The notes under the pieces: model-generated
Database searches by the model: none
What the model was told of the DNA's origin: nothing
What the model saw: only the letters and a program-made list of their open reading frames with translations
NCBI GenBank assembly: GCA_025403435.1
Contig: CM046351.1
Location: 27,307,730 to 27,371,729, forward strand
DNA from: Artocarpus heterophyllus
Lineage: Eukaryota > Streptophyta > Magnoliopsida > Rosales > Moraceae
Direction: 5' to 3'
DNA length: 64,000 bases
Made by a program: the position numbers and the translations under genes
Part shown: piece after piece, positions 1 through 10,763 of the stretch
Layout: every line of letters begins with the position of its first letter
How positions within the stretch are numbered: the first letter of the stretch is position 1

Positions 1-2963
1 CTGAAGGGGTTTTTACTTTCTATAAAGAAAAAAGAGGGAAAAGAAGCCCCCAAGAGAGTCTTGTAATTCTTCACTATTAATAATATCAACGTGTAAAACT
101 CATTAATCGTCAAACCACCTTAAAAAATCCAGATTAATTCTCATCTTTAATAATCCAGATTCTCTCATCATATTTCTTATTTTTGCCACTAGGCTCCAGT
201 TAAAAAAAAAAAAAAGTTGGAATACTCCATTTTCAATTTAGGTTGTTTGAGAGGGTGGTTTAAGTTGCAAATAGTATAAAACTTTTATATGTTATAGTGT
301 GCAGTTCAAACTTTAAAGTTGGGATTCTTCTCCCAAATGCCCTGATTGAATTAAAAATACTTTTCAATGAATGCGAAATTTAGGAGAAAAATGATCACAT
401 ATACATGTTCACTGGCAAAACATATGATAAGATATGCATATTTTTAATGTCACCAATAGGTTTAACTATTATATTAACTTTTCAAGCGTCTGATCTATGA
501 TTAGAAACAGTTTTATGTGGCATGCACTGTTAATTTATAATGTTGATAGTCACAAATAAGATCATTGAAAAGTCAAAGCAATAGTTTAAATAACATGATG
601 AACCGATAAGATCAAAAACCTGTCATGCTGCAAGAGCTCTGATGTTAGATTGGTAAAATCTTATGGCATCGTAAACAAACATGGAAACAATATTTACCGA
701 AGAACTATAATCCTTTGTATACGACAATCTAAAATAGCCTTGCGTACTCTTACTTATATTCTAGTGATTTTCATGCAATGACTAGCAGAATATGCAATAT
801 GTATTTGGTGTGAAATATATTTTGTAGATCATGATCAGATTGGCCAACCCATGGAATGTACCATATCCTTTATTGTTTCTTCATGGTTTGGTATATCAAA
901 CAGCACATAAACCAAATGACATGATATCTAGTGAAACAAAACAAAGAAATCGGGACAAATATGAAAATTCAGATTATAAAATTTGGAAAGTATTATGTAA
1001 TTTGTTGCATAAACATCCGGGAAGTTCTCTCAACTTTCGGGACCATTTTGTACTAAATAATAAAAAATTTCGTGGTCCAATATTTTCTGTCCTAATTCTT
1101 TTGTTCTTCATGAACTGCATGGACCATATATATAAAAACAGATATAGTACACGATTTGCTATATTATTACTAACATCAAATCCACATTTATACATTATAG
1201 TACCTTTGACAATTAGGAGAAACCCCAAAAGTTTTTGTTTGTAAATTACATTTTTAATCTCAATTATGTATGTTTATGTCAAGGTTTTATTAATTTATAA
1301 TAGGATTCACACGCACACACAACGATCTCTATGTTTTTAAAGTAAAAAATAAGAGTACGAATAATGGGATTTTAATCCTGTCCTTTTCAGTGTAGTATAA
1401 ATTTTAGTTACTTAGAGCAAACAAAAGTGGTGTGGCCCCAGGAAGGAACACTAGGACACATGTTTGCGTAAAATCATTTGCTTCCTTTAGAGAAATAGTT
1501 GAGGGGTCACAATTAAGAGAAAAAAAATCATATAATTATGCAATCTTCTACTTAGATTCTTAATCGACTTCAAGACGTAGAATTGTACTGCAAAATTAGT
1601 TAGTAGATTTTAGTACTCCCCAAGAACTAGAGCTGTTCGTCCGGTGTTGAATCGCCAGGTTTTTGAGACCGCACCGTTTTGACAGTTTGAAAAAATTTAA
1701 GACCAGACAAGACCGTTTAGGTTATTGGGACTGGCCTGTTTTAGAACGTCTGGTCTAGTCCAGTTTGAATCGCGGTTTTAGACTTTTTAGCAAAATCACA
1801 TCTCAACATTCAACAGTATTAGCCAACCTCAAATAGAAAATATACAATTACAACCTACAAAGCGAAACTTCAAAGAGAGTATATACACAAAATTTCTATA
1901 GTAACCGCAAAAGTGTTGCAAGATTACATACAAGTATGCAAACACATGCTCAAATTAACATTGTGAAATTATGGTTTTCACCCTCTAAATAAGGAAAGCG
2001 GTGAACTTTCTCTTTTGCTTGGTGCAGAGTAAGACGAAAACAAAAAACTATTTGAATTACACAAAAGGGATTTTATCAATAATTTGCAAGAAAGACATTA
2101 TAATGTGAGAACTTCTACTTTGCTACAAAATATATCCTAGACAAAGTTGAATAAACAAATAACACATTAATATAGTTACATATATGCATGCATGTATACA
2201 TACATATACATACACGAGGAACACGAGGAAGGATATGATCATTGAGGAATGATATATGTAATATATATTTTATACATTTATAGCTATACAAATGGTCCGG
2301 TCTGGTTCGGACTATCAGAGACAAATTTTTAAACCGGACCAAAATGGTTTGGTCTGATTTGGAACTATTTTAATGGTCTGATCACTAGACCGGTGGCGGT
2401 TTCTTCGCACAGCCCTTCGAAGCGCTCATGAATATGATGAGCAATAAGAGCACACGAAGAATGAAAAAAAAAAATGTTCCAAAAAAGATTGTTCAATAAT
2501 AGAGACCAAAAACAATCAATCCTAAAAATCAAATTATTAAATTAAGCTCTCAATGATGTTCATGATAAGTCTAAAAAGATATACGTTGTGATGGCATTTA
2601 AAAAGTAACGATTAATCAATGAAATGTACAAGAAATGAAACGAGATCAGTCGTTGATAATATGGTTACTTCAATGACAGAAAACTCAAATGAGACGGGTA
2701 GATTTAAGGCAAAAGAAAACAATAATGGTGAAACAATTGCCCATTATTGTATTCCAACAATTAGAAAGGATACAAATACCATGTCGTCGAATTTTAGCCA
2801 TGTTACGACGGCTGAAATTTCAAGATTAGTCTTACTAGTCCTTGCAATGTAGTTATAGTTCATCAACTGGATGTCTTTTGGGGGTATGAATAGATATTTT
2901 TGGTCGATTTATTAGATAAGGATTTTTATAAAGATAGAAGCCTGATAATGCGTAGAAATCAAT
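1..2963. repeat. Duplicated non-coding block, copy 1
   Basis: This stretch matches 26881-30422 in the same orientation over almost its whole length, with many substitutions and small indels. The match starts at the first base of the window, so the block probably extends further left. It ends at about 2962, after the shared bases GCGTAGAAATCAAT. Copy 1 lacks the extra internal duplication seen in copy 2. No reading frame is conserved between copies: the longest ORF here (831-1244) hits an early stop in copy 2. I infer a segmental duplication or an old, unclassified mobile element; it contains a hAT-like insertion common to both copies. Confidence 0.85.
1629..2418. mobile_element. hAT-like non-autonomous DNA transposon (copy 1)
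   Basis: The ends are imperfect inverted repeats: AGAGCTGTTCG on the left against CGCACAGCCCT on the right, whose reverse complement is AGGGCTGTGCG. The interior carries repeated ACCGG/CCGGT-rich segments near both ends and no coding capacity. The 8 bases on the left (CAAGAACT) resemble those on the right (GAAGCGCT). In the second copy of the block the right flank is CAAGAGCT, a better match, so an 8-bp target duplication typical of hAT elements is likely. It inserted before the block duplicated. Confidence 0.55.
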
Positions 2964-4457
2964 GGCGTGTTACCGTATTGGTACCCAAGAACACCTCCAC
3001 GTGATATCACTGCTATCGCGAGGGCATGTTTCTGTTTCTTGAAAATGTTTAATCTTTGTTAATCAGTTCATTTCCCATGGAAATGAGGATTTCGTGTGTA
3101 CAATAAAATAATTATCGCGAAAGTTTAATCGTTCATTCGAATTTTATGCGGATTTCGTGTGTTCAATAAGGATTGTTTTGGCATGTTGATGTGAGTTGGG
3201 TGGGTTTATTACATCTTCTTGGCCTTTGTGTTCACCTGGTTTTAAAATTTGTTTTGTTACTTTTCATTATTTATTGTTTTCTTGGATCTTGCTTTGTTAT
3301 TTTTTTTTAAAGCTTTGTTATTGGAATTTGCTTTGATTAATATGGAAAATCCGTGAATAATTGCTACACAAAGCTTCATTCTATTTCTTTCATAGTGTCC
3401 AGATTATTTTGCTGATTATTGGATATGTAATTGGATGAGGTCAGTCTCAAAAATTTGTGTGTATTTTGCACGTCTTTTGCTCATTCAAGTGCTCTGTTGC
3501 TTTATTAAATTTGCATATTCAATACGAGCTTTGCATGCTCTGCTTTGGTCTTTCATTTTTTCTTGCTCCTGATTGTTCACCTTTTGCATTGTCCTTTTCG
3601 TTGAACCGTTGCGGGTTCACCGTAAATGATTCTAGTTTGTTGCTTTCTTTCAAAGCTCTTTACATGGGAAACCATGTTGGCCGTAGCAAAATGAAACGCA
3701 GGATTCCTCCCATTCCTCCCTGTGGGTGAAAACCAGTACTTTGATGCTTTTGTAGTTCTACTTTTAATTGTCAAGTTGAAGCGGCTTTAATAACTATTTT
3801 GAAGTGAGAGTCACTCTTTTGACCATAATTTTTACGTACGATTTTTTATCTTTTGTGCAAGTCAATGAGGGTCTTGTTTTCTTTAAACCAGTTGGGTGGA
3901 AAGCATTTAGCGCATTACATATCAATCAAGCAACTCGATGCTACGCTGGTTGCAGTCAAGTCATGATCGGATTGTATTAGATGCATAGTAGGGCATTAAG
4001 TCATTTGACTTCTGAAATTTTTATGAGATCTATGTTTAAAAGTAGCTTTAATGAAAAATTCTTTCATTAGGCCATAGAGAGGAGAAGAGCTCGCTTGAGG
4101 GAAGACGAAGGCCAAGGCGTTGCGAGTCCTGCACCCCAAGAACAGGGTTTCTTGATCCTTCTGCCTCAGTGGCTGATGCCCCACTAGAGCACAATATTGT
4201 TACTACCTCTCCACATTCAGGTCTCCAAAGAAAACTTGCCCAACTTCTGTTGGTAAATTTCCAAAAATCCTGCTTGGGATTGCTAAATAGAACACTGCAG
4301 AATCGGAATGTCTCACACCCCAGAAGAAACTACTGAACTCCATGGACACAGTTGAGAAGGTAGTGAGGGAGAGAAGCTGCAGAAACTGAAGCGAACTCCG
4401 GCTGCTAAGAAGGCAGAGAGGGAAAAACTTGTTAGAACTTTGATGTCAATGCGGTGA
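2964..4457 (+). pseudogene. POLYCHOME/UVI4 (or OSD1/GIG1)-like pseudogene, 5'-truncated
   Basis: Family role: POLYCHOME/UVI4 and OSD1/GIG1 are plant-specific nuclear inhibitors of the anaphase-promoting complex that act on endoreduplication and meiotic exit. What is seen: a first coding stretch, 2964-3023, reads WYPRTPPRDITAI. It is followed by a 1047-bp interval (GC at the donor, AG at 4069-4070) that looks like an intron. The next exon starts at 4071 with AIERRRARLREDEGQG. The last part reads SECLTPQKKLLNSMD and ends in AEREKLVRTLMSMR plus a stop at 4455-4457; this is the family's C-terminal Met-Arg tail. The reading frame must change near 4145, again before 4270 and near 4370, and there is an in-frame TAG near 4290, so it is not functional. 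The N-terminal half is missing: homology begins exactly where the duplicated block ends. The family is recognised from memory, and UVI4 and OSD1 cannot be told apart here. Confidence 0.72.
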
Positions 4458-5715
4458 ATGCTTTTCATTTTGACAGAACCCAAAGTTGAGAGAACATAAG
4501 CAGTTAGGATTAGAAGGTCAGAAGTTCCGGGCAGGACTCCTTGCGGCCCTTCTCTATCACCTTCTGCAGATAGCCGATCAACCTGAATTAGCTGATGCAT
4601 TTTGCTTTATAGGATCAGCAAGTGATTTCGCTCATTTGCTCAGGGTCTTCACCTAGGACCACTTGACTTACCGTGTACTTGTTTTTTCTGTTGATCATCA
4701 TTCTTTGATGGTCTTGCGTAGAACTAGTTGACATTTTTCTGAGATGATGTACATAAAGGCCATGTTATTTTTTCTGCTACATAGCTTCAAGTCTTTTATG
4801 TACAAATACTATTCAAGTATGGCAATAGAGTGTGACTTTTTTTGGATGGAATTCTCCTCTGAAATGTATTTGGAAAATTTGCCTCTGCTTTCAAATTTAC
4901 GGTGTCTATTCATTGCTCAGCAGGCTTTAATGCAGATTGTGATTATGGCCAGTTATAGTCACTAGAGGTAAACTGTTTTGTTCTTCGGAATCTATTCTTA
5001 GGGCGCTAATAGATGTTGCTTGAGCAGCAATTGACTTATTTAAATCCAAGTTTGACAGTTCTATTGTGATATGCATAGAACGAAGACTGTTCTTCTTTTC
5101 TGGAAGCCATGTTAGTCCTGCAAACTTGTTTCTTGCAGTTTGTGAAGATGGATTTTCATAGAGAAGGCGTCTTGGCTTTGCTGAGCTCCTTAGAACTCGC
5201 CATTTGAATTTTGATGGCAAGACACGGAAATGCCAGACACTAGCAATATGCTTCATTTTCTGATTTTCAAGTAAAATCTGAAATGTTTCTTGGTATATAC
5301 ATCTTTCTGTGTTCTTGTTAGAGCACTTTCTTTGCATTTTGGTCATATCTAGTCAAAGTATATGATTAATAAAACATATATTTGGTATAAATTCACATTA
5401 CAAACATGTAACACAGAAAGTAAATACAAAGTAACAGCACACAACAAGATAAGCACGCAAAATTCAACTTGGAAACTGCAGCTCCTTCCAATTGATTTCC
5501 CTTGAAGTACACAAACCCGAAAACCGTTTTCAGGCATCGTCTCTTGCATAGCTTCGGCTTGCTCATGGCATTCTCCAAATCTGCAGCTTTTAACCTTGAA
5601 GAGAAGAAGGTTTTGCGAATTATGTAGATTGTAGGCTATGAAGTCAAAGTCAGAAAATTGGTGAGGAAGGGTTTGGGCTTGCTTCTTCCAAACAACGAGC
5701 TAGTAGCGGGATAAT
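4458..5715. other. Unassigned sequence downstream of the pseudogene
   Basis: The first few hundred bases are probably the old 3' UTR and flank of the pseudogene. A 139-codon minus-strand ORF (5346-4927) is open and of mixed composition, but it has no motif I recognise. The opposite strand of the same region is equally uninformative. I see no RNA gene or transposon ends here. Confidence 0.35.
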
Positions 5716-5874
5716 CTAGTAGGGTATGTGAGAATAATGTAAAATTTCCACTAACAATCCTTGTGTTTGCAGAAGCGACGATTTGTAACAAGCGCTGAGC
5801 AAAAGGGAAAGATATGAAAAGAGCCAAAGGAAGAACAAGTAGTAGTAATATTGGATGCTCAAAATGGTGGCCAT
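5716..5874 (-). CDS. Possible small membrane or secreted peptide gene (52 aa)
   Basis: No family recognised. The ORF starts at 5874 in a good plant start context (AAGGATGGCC). It encodes 52 residues, of which roughly residues 4-28 are strongly hydrophobic (YYYYLFFLWLFSYLSLLLSA), as in a signal peptide or membrane anchor. A TATA-like box, ACTATATAAA, lies at 5911-5920, 37 bases upstream of the start, which is a plausible spacing for a short 5' UTR. A second overlapping frame (5908-5636, 90 aa) is also hydrophobic at its start, so a first exon spliced to something further left is an alternative. The ORF could equally be chance in AT-rich DNA, and I give it low weight. Confidence 0.25.
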   Translation of the reverse strand: MATILSIQYYYYLFFLWLFSYLSLLLSACYKSSLLQTQGLLVEILHYSHIPY

Positions 5875-5910
5875 CCTTCTTAATTTGACCCTTTGTAATA
5901 AGCGACACTC

Positions 5911-5920
5911 TTTATATAGT
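5911..5920 (-). promoter_or_regulatory. TATA-like box upstream of the small minus-strand ORF
   Basis: Read on the minus strand this is ACTATATAAA, a good plant TATA box. It sits 37 bases upstream of the ATG at 5874. It is the main reason the small ORF is mentioned at all. Confidence 0.3.
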
Positions 5921-5967
5921 GGGATTCGTAGCATAACCAAAAGCAAAACTTGCTATTATTTTTTTGG

Positions 5968-6341
5968 GTTATTAACCCTAGTTACTCCTAAATTTTAGAA
6001 TCTACCATATTTTGCCTCGTGAACTTTAAAAATCACCATTTGATCCTTTAAACTTTTAAATCTCTTCATTTTTTTCTTGAATTTTAAAATCATCACTTTC
6101 TCCTGAGCTTTCAAAAGTCCTCACTTTGTTCTATGAACTTTTGATTTTCTGTTATATAGACGGCATTAAGCCTACAGAATTTGTATATAGGTCACTTGCA
6201 AGGGAAAAAAATGAGATTTTATTTATTTTTCTTGTTTATTATTCAACAATATCTCCTTATCTTTGAACAGAAAATCAGAAGTTCAAGGGGCAAAATAAAA
6301 AGCTTTAAAGTTCAAGGGATAAAAAGGATTATTAAAATAAC
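5968..6341. mobile_element. Foldback MITE (MULE-like)
   Basis: The two halves are imperfect inverted repeats. For example GAACTTTTGATTTTCTGTTA near 6137 pairs with GAACAGAAAATCAGAAGTTC near 6265, and the outer ends GTTATTAACCCTAG and GGATTATTAAAATAAC also pair. Both arms show the repeated phrase 'TGAACTTTAAAA' common in plant foldback elements. There is no coding content. Confidence 0.5.
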
Positions 6342-6357
6342 TTTAAATGTTTTATGA

Positions 6358-6675
6358 TGCGTTGGTGGGGCATTTTGAAAAATGACTTTAAGAAAAAGTC
6401 ATTTTGAGCAAATGACCTTTTTTCTGGCAGTTTTTTGAAGCAAAAAAACATGCTTTTTGGGCATGAAAATTGCTCAAGTTTTTTTTTTCTTTTCACTAAG
6501 TTAAGGTTCCTCTCCTCGTTACAATTATTTTCGTCTTTTTTTTTGAAAAAAACTAAAACAATATACCTGCCTAAAAAAACGTATTTTTTTGTAAAAAAAA
6601 AAAATAATTTCCTCTATTAGGAATTTTTTTTAGAACTTTTTTCAAATTATCCCTGCGTTTTGGAACACTACCAAA
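6358..6675. mobile_element. Weak foldback or hAT-like MITE
   Basis: The left end (GCGTTGGTGGGGCATTTTG) and the right end (GCGTTTTGGAACACTACCAA) are roughly complementary in inverted orientation. The interior is rich in A and T homopolymers. The boundaries are uncertain. Confidence 0.3.
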
Positions 6676-7099
6676 GATCATATATCAATATGCGTCATCT
6701 CATATTTTTATGTGCCAAATATAATATCGAATCAATATTTAAATATTGGGGATGATCTAAATAAATTATGCTTTGTTGGTTTCTCGAGACGAAAAGTTGA
6801 AAGTAAAAAAAAAAAATGAAATAAAACAAGTACGTTTCTAATAACACGCTTGTCCGGTAGTTTGGTCACTTTTTCTCGTTACGGTGGATTGCTAGAATTT
6901 CCATAATTGCGTGCTTGAATAAAAGCTCACTGGGGGTGGTGACCTTTTCTATTTTAAACAAGAGCTGAAAGGTATATTTTTTGCCTTGCCTTTCCCAGGA
7001 AAACATATTGCTCTCCGTACCATACACGGTCATCTACTTAAAATTTGTCAACTGTAGTGCTTTCTGGGAATTTTTTTTTTCAAACTAAACAGAATACAT

Positions 7100-7800
7100 A
7101 CTCAAACATAGTAAAAATGATCATCATTATAAAAAGATTAGATCTTGAACATGTGACTGGTCTATGAGTGAAAACGGATGAAGCATATGGACAAATCATA
7201 AGTGCCAAGACTCAATGGGGGAACTAGACACAAAAATTGAGCACGACCAAAGCTCGTTATAAATAACCACTATAGGCGATGGATAAAACTAATTGAGGAA
7301 GTCCAAAACTCAAATACTAGGACAAGGGTGACACGACATATGAACAAATCAAACTTAATACCAGCAGACATACCACTAATGACCAACTCAAATTGATGCA
7401 GCACAAACAAATTAAAAGGTGGGGAGACAACTACTATTATTACGAATTAAAGATAAACCATGGCGAAAATAACATCGCGTTTATTACAAGCAAAATACAT
7501 GACTAAACAAAAAGCATAGACAAAACCATAATTCAAAGAGCACACCCGTTGCAACCAACACCGAACCATCTCCCCTCAACGAAAAGGCCAAGGAGCTTGG
7601 ACCACAAGCTACTTGATGCCCATTCTAGATATTCCCCCAGCCACAATCCTCTTCGATGAACATCGAAACTATGCATCGCCCACCACCTATAGGCCAAAGA
7701 ATCAACAAATAACCAAAGGCCAGCACCGTTCTCTGGCCGAGGGGGAGGGTGCTATAAGAGTGCAACAAAACCCCCACAGAAAAAAAAATATAATAAAATA
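7100..7800 (-). repeat. Unclassified, probably transposon-derived, non-coding stretch
   Basis: This segment is less AT-rich than its surroundings. Read on the minus strand it looks like an untranslated trailer: mixed sequence, then AATAAAC near 7480 and no open frame. It could be the 3' end of a LINE or another element, but I found no protein motif or terminal repeat. The short ORF at 7613-7804 has no support. Confidence 0.25.
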
Positions 7801-7944
7801 TTGAGAGAGAGCGATAGAGAGAATTATGTTACTAATTTTAGTGCTTCTTTGGTGAGAAGGAAAGAAAAACAGAGGAAAGCAAAAAGATAGAGAATAAAAG
7901 GGATATTTCTTTTTAAATATGATAAAAAGGAAAGAAAAATAATA

Positions 7945-8463
7945 GGATTAATTACAAAAATTTTCCTTTTAATATAACTCTTGTAACACTATGTCCTCCA
8001 AAACGTACCTAGTGTTTCACCAGATCAATGATAATTTTAGAAAAAAACTCCTTGAACTATGATTTTGAACATAAAGACACAATATCACAAAAATAATAGA
8101 AATTATTAAATAGTTTAGGGAACTATTAGAATGTTAGCTTATCCTGGTGTAGTCATATAAAAATGAAAGAATATATTATTTTTTTAAAAAAAAAATTAAG
8201 TTTTTGTAGTTTATTTTTTTAACAATTAAAAATTTTAAGTTATATCTTTTTAAATCTAAATTAACTTTAGACATGATAGAGTTACAAAAAGCTCCTATAT
8301 TATGTACCAAATCTTAATTATGTAAATTTTTTAAAAAATTCTAACAAAAGGAGTTGTTTTATTAATATTTCATAATTTGGGGAGAACTCATGTTACCTTT
8401 TTAAGTTTGTAGGGTACAGTGTTATAATAACTATAGTTGAGGGGGAAATTTTGTAATTAATCC
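7945..8463. mobile_element. Foldback MITE with long terminal inverted repeats
   Basis: The left end GGATTAATTACAAAAATTTT is the reverse complement, with few mismatches, of the right end AAATTTTGTAATTAATCC, and pairing continues inwards for about 40 bases. The flanks AAAATAATA and AAAATATTA resemble a 9-bp target duplication, as expected for MULE-type elements. It is about 519 bp long and non-coding. Confidence 0.6.
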
Positions 8464-9057
8464 AAAATATTATTAAGAGTGAATGTTAAGGAATAGGAAA
8501 AGAACTATTCTAATTTGACAATTTTTGATAATTTAGTGCTTCATTTTACTATCAAAATTTTATTTTCCTTTTTTCTCTCCACAGTTGGAAAGACAAAAAA
8601 AAATAAAAATAAAAAGGTGATAGAATGTCTGGGTAGTGAGAACTAAGAGTTAGAACTAAAAATACTATAGCATGTGAGGGCTCTACGTTGTTTGAGTTGG
8701 AATTAAATTAGCCAAACATCACATGAGACCGAGATCCACTAATATTTTTATCTTTTTATTTTCCTTTTCACCAAAGATCTTGAAGTTATCAATTTGTATC
8801 TGATAAACATTATCTCCACTTAATTCCTTCTCTACGCATTCAATTTCTACCAAACATAGATTACGGTATGTAAATTATTATAAATCAAATGGAATGCACC
8901 ATACCACCAGTGGTGGTGGTTTGGTAGTAAGAAAAATGATAAATCAAGAATTTTTCTCTTAAGTTTTTAAATAAAAAATTATTACACATTTTATTGATTT
9001 ATTATAAATTATTACACATTTCATTATTTTTTTTGAAATTCTGATAACAAAAAATCT
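8464..9057. other. AT-rich intergenic DNA, nothing recognised
   Basis: I see no open frame, terminal repeat or RNA gene. The short GGTGGTGGT run near 8912 has no obvious meaning. Confidence 0.5.
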
Positions 9058-9253
9058 ATGTTTTCAAATTTTTATTTAAACAAATCTTTTTTAAGATATG
9101 AATCTCTTGCATCCCTTGCATGTTTTCCCCTCTCTCTTCTCTTCCCTCCATCGCCTGCTCTGATGATGCAGATTTTTGTAATGCCATTTATGACAAGACC
9201 TGGTAGGGGTACTAGTGATGATCGTGGACCGTCGTCAGTTTCTGACATCTTGG
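9058..9253 (+). other. Left half of an unidentified locus split by copia element A
   Basis: The sequence just left of element A is GC-richer than the surroundings. It is open in one frame from 9058 into the LTR, with the stretch MMQIFVMPFMTRPGRGTSDD near the end. Joining it to 22662 after removing the element and one target duplication keeps that frame open for a few dozen codons more, ending in MSLRRPRKEEGRLF and a stop. I do not recognise the product, and the minus strand is also open over part of it. It may be a host gene or an older repeat. Confidence 0.35.
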
Positions 9254-9542
9254 TGTAGAATCATAATTCTTGATTCTTGATTCTTGATGAAGGATTGAGC
9301 AAGATTAAAGGATGAGCAGATGAGAGAAGCAACGAAACTAATCTCTTAATTCATGTGTATGGAATGAGTACAACTTGATCTTATATACAAGTAATGAGAC
9401 GGAGTAAACTATTAAGTTGCAGCAGGAAACTAACAGATTACAAGTGGTAAGCTAAAAGCTAAAAATTGTACAACTCAGCAAATGAGTAACTAATTGTAAT
9501 TGATTTAGTAACTAACTAACTAATTTGTTATATACTTTAAAA
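9254..9542 (-). repeat. 3' LTR of copia element A
   Basis: It aligns end to end with 22369-22656, with scattered substitutions and small indels. It contains tandem TTGATTC units at 9266-9286, one more than the other LTR. The outer TG end lies at 9254. Confidence 0.85.
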
Positions 9543-10763
9543 CTCCCCTTTAAGATGGACTGTAAATGTCTTTTACAGCCATCTTGGACAGTAAAGGAAA
9601 CAATAAAGATGTAGGTAAAGCTTTGGTGAAGGCATCTGCTATTTGGTGTTGAGTTCTGATGGGGAGGAGCTTGATGGAGCCAGTTGTGATCTTTTCTTGA
9701 ACAAGGTGGCAATCAATCTCAATGTGTTCGGTGCGTTCATGGAAAGTAGGATTGGAAGCAATATGTATTGCTGCCTCATTATCACAGAAAATAAAAGCTG
9801 GTGAATGTTGAGAGATGTGAAAATCATGAAGAAGCTGTTGCAGCCATACAAGTTCACTGGTTGTGGTTACTAAGGCTCAATATTCAGCTTCATCTGATGA
9901 TCTAGAAACTGTGGATTGCTTCTTTGCTTTCCATGAGACAACTGAGTCACCAAGAAAAATACGAAAACCTATGGTAGATTTTTTAGAATCTGGGCAAGAA
10001 CCCCAGTCTGCATCAGAGAAGGCCTTTAATTGGATGGTTGAGGAGGTTGAGAACAAAATGCCTTGTCTACGATGATTTTTGAGATATCGAAGGAGATGAT
10101 GAACAACCTGTAAATGTTGAAGACGAGGCTTTGCCAGAACCTGACTTAATTTGTGGACTGCATAAGTAATGTCAAGTTTTGAAAAGGTAAGATAGAGAAG
10201 GCAACATATAAGTCATCTATATTGAGATGCATCAAATAAAGGTTTACTGTCAGTCTCATTTAGTTTTAGGTTAGGGTCCATGGGAGCCGAAACTGGCTTG
10301 GATGCAAGAAAACTAGTGTCTTCTAGGAGTTGGAGAGTGTAATGGCGTTGAGATAGATTTATGCCTTGAGATGATCTGACCATCTTGAGACCAAGGAAGT
10401 ACTTAAGAGGGCCAACAAGATCTTTAAGTTTAAACTACGTGGGAAGAAGGGCTTTAATAGAATTAATTTCCTACATGGACAGGCCTGTGATGATAATAAC
10501 ATCAACATAGACCAACAAGGCAATAAAGGATGGACTTATACCTCTAGTAAATAGGGAATAGTCAGATTTTGATTGACTAAATCCCAACTGAATGAGAAAA
10601 GTTGAGAAATTTGCATACCACTATCGTGAGGCCTGTCTAATGCCACATATTGACTTGTGAAGTTTGCAAACAAGTTTCTTGTCACAATCAATAAACTCCC
10701 CCTGAATGGCATTGCTCGCTGGAAGGTTCATGTACACTTCCTCAAAGAGATCTCCATTGAGGA
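9543..10763 (-). pseudogene. Reverse transcriptase C-terminal part and RNase H of element A
   Basis: Read on the minus strand this gives the later part of a copia reverse transcriptase and the RNase H. Recognisable pieces are EEVYMNLPAS just after the insertion point, the active-site region as YVDVIIITG, KYFLGLKM, and the RNase H stretches CDNEAAIHIASNPTFHERTE and IADAFTKALP. Copia enzymes normally have Tyr-Val-Asp-Asp at the active site; here the second Asp is Val. Several stops interrupt the frame. The first half of the domain lies beyond element B at 20430-20800. Confidence 0.8.

Noticed and set aside
831..1244. 137-codon ORF in block copy 1
   Set aside because: The same region in copy 2 (about 28316-28690) has an early stop and indels, no motif is visible, and the composition is that of the AT-rich surroundings.
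4927..5346. 139-codon minus-strand ORF as a gene
   Set aside because: It has reasonable length and mixed composition, but no motif, no promoter signal at its start and no clear splice partner; it is left as unassigned.
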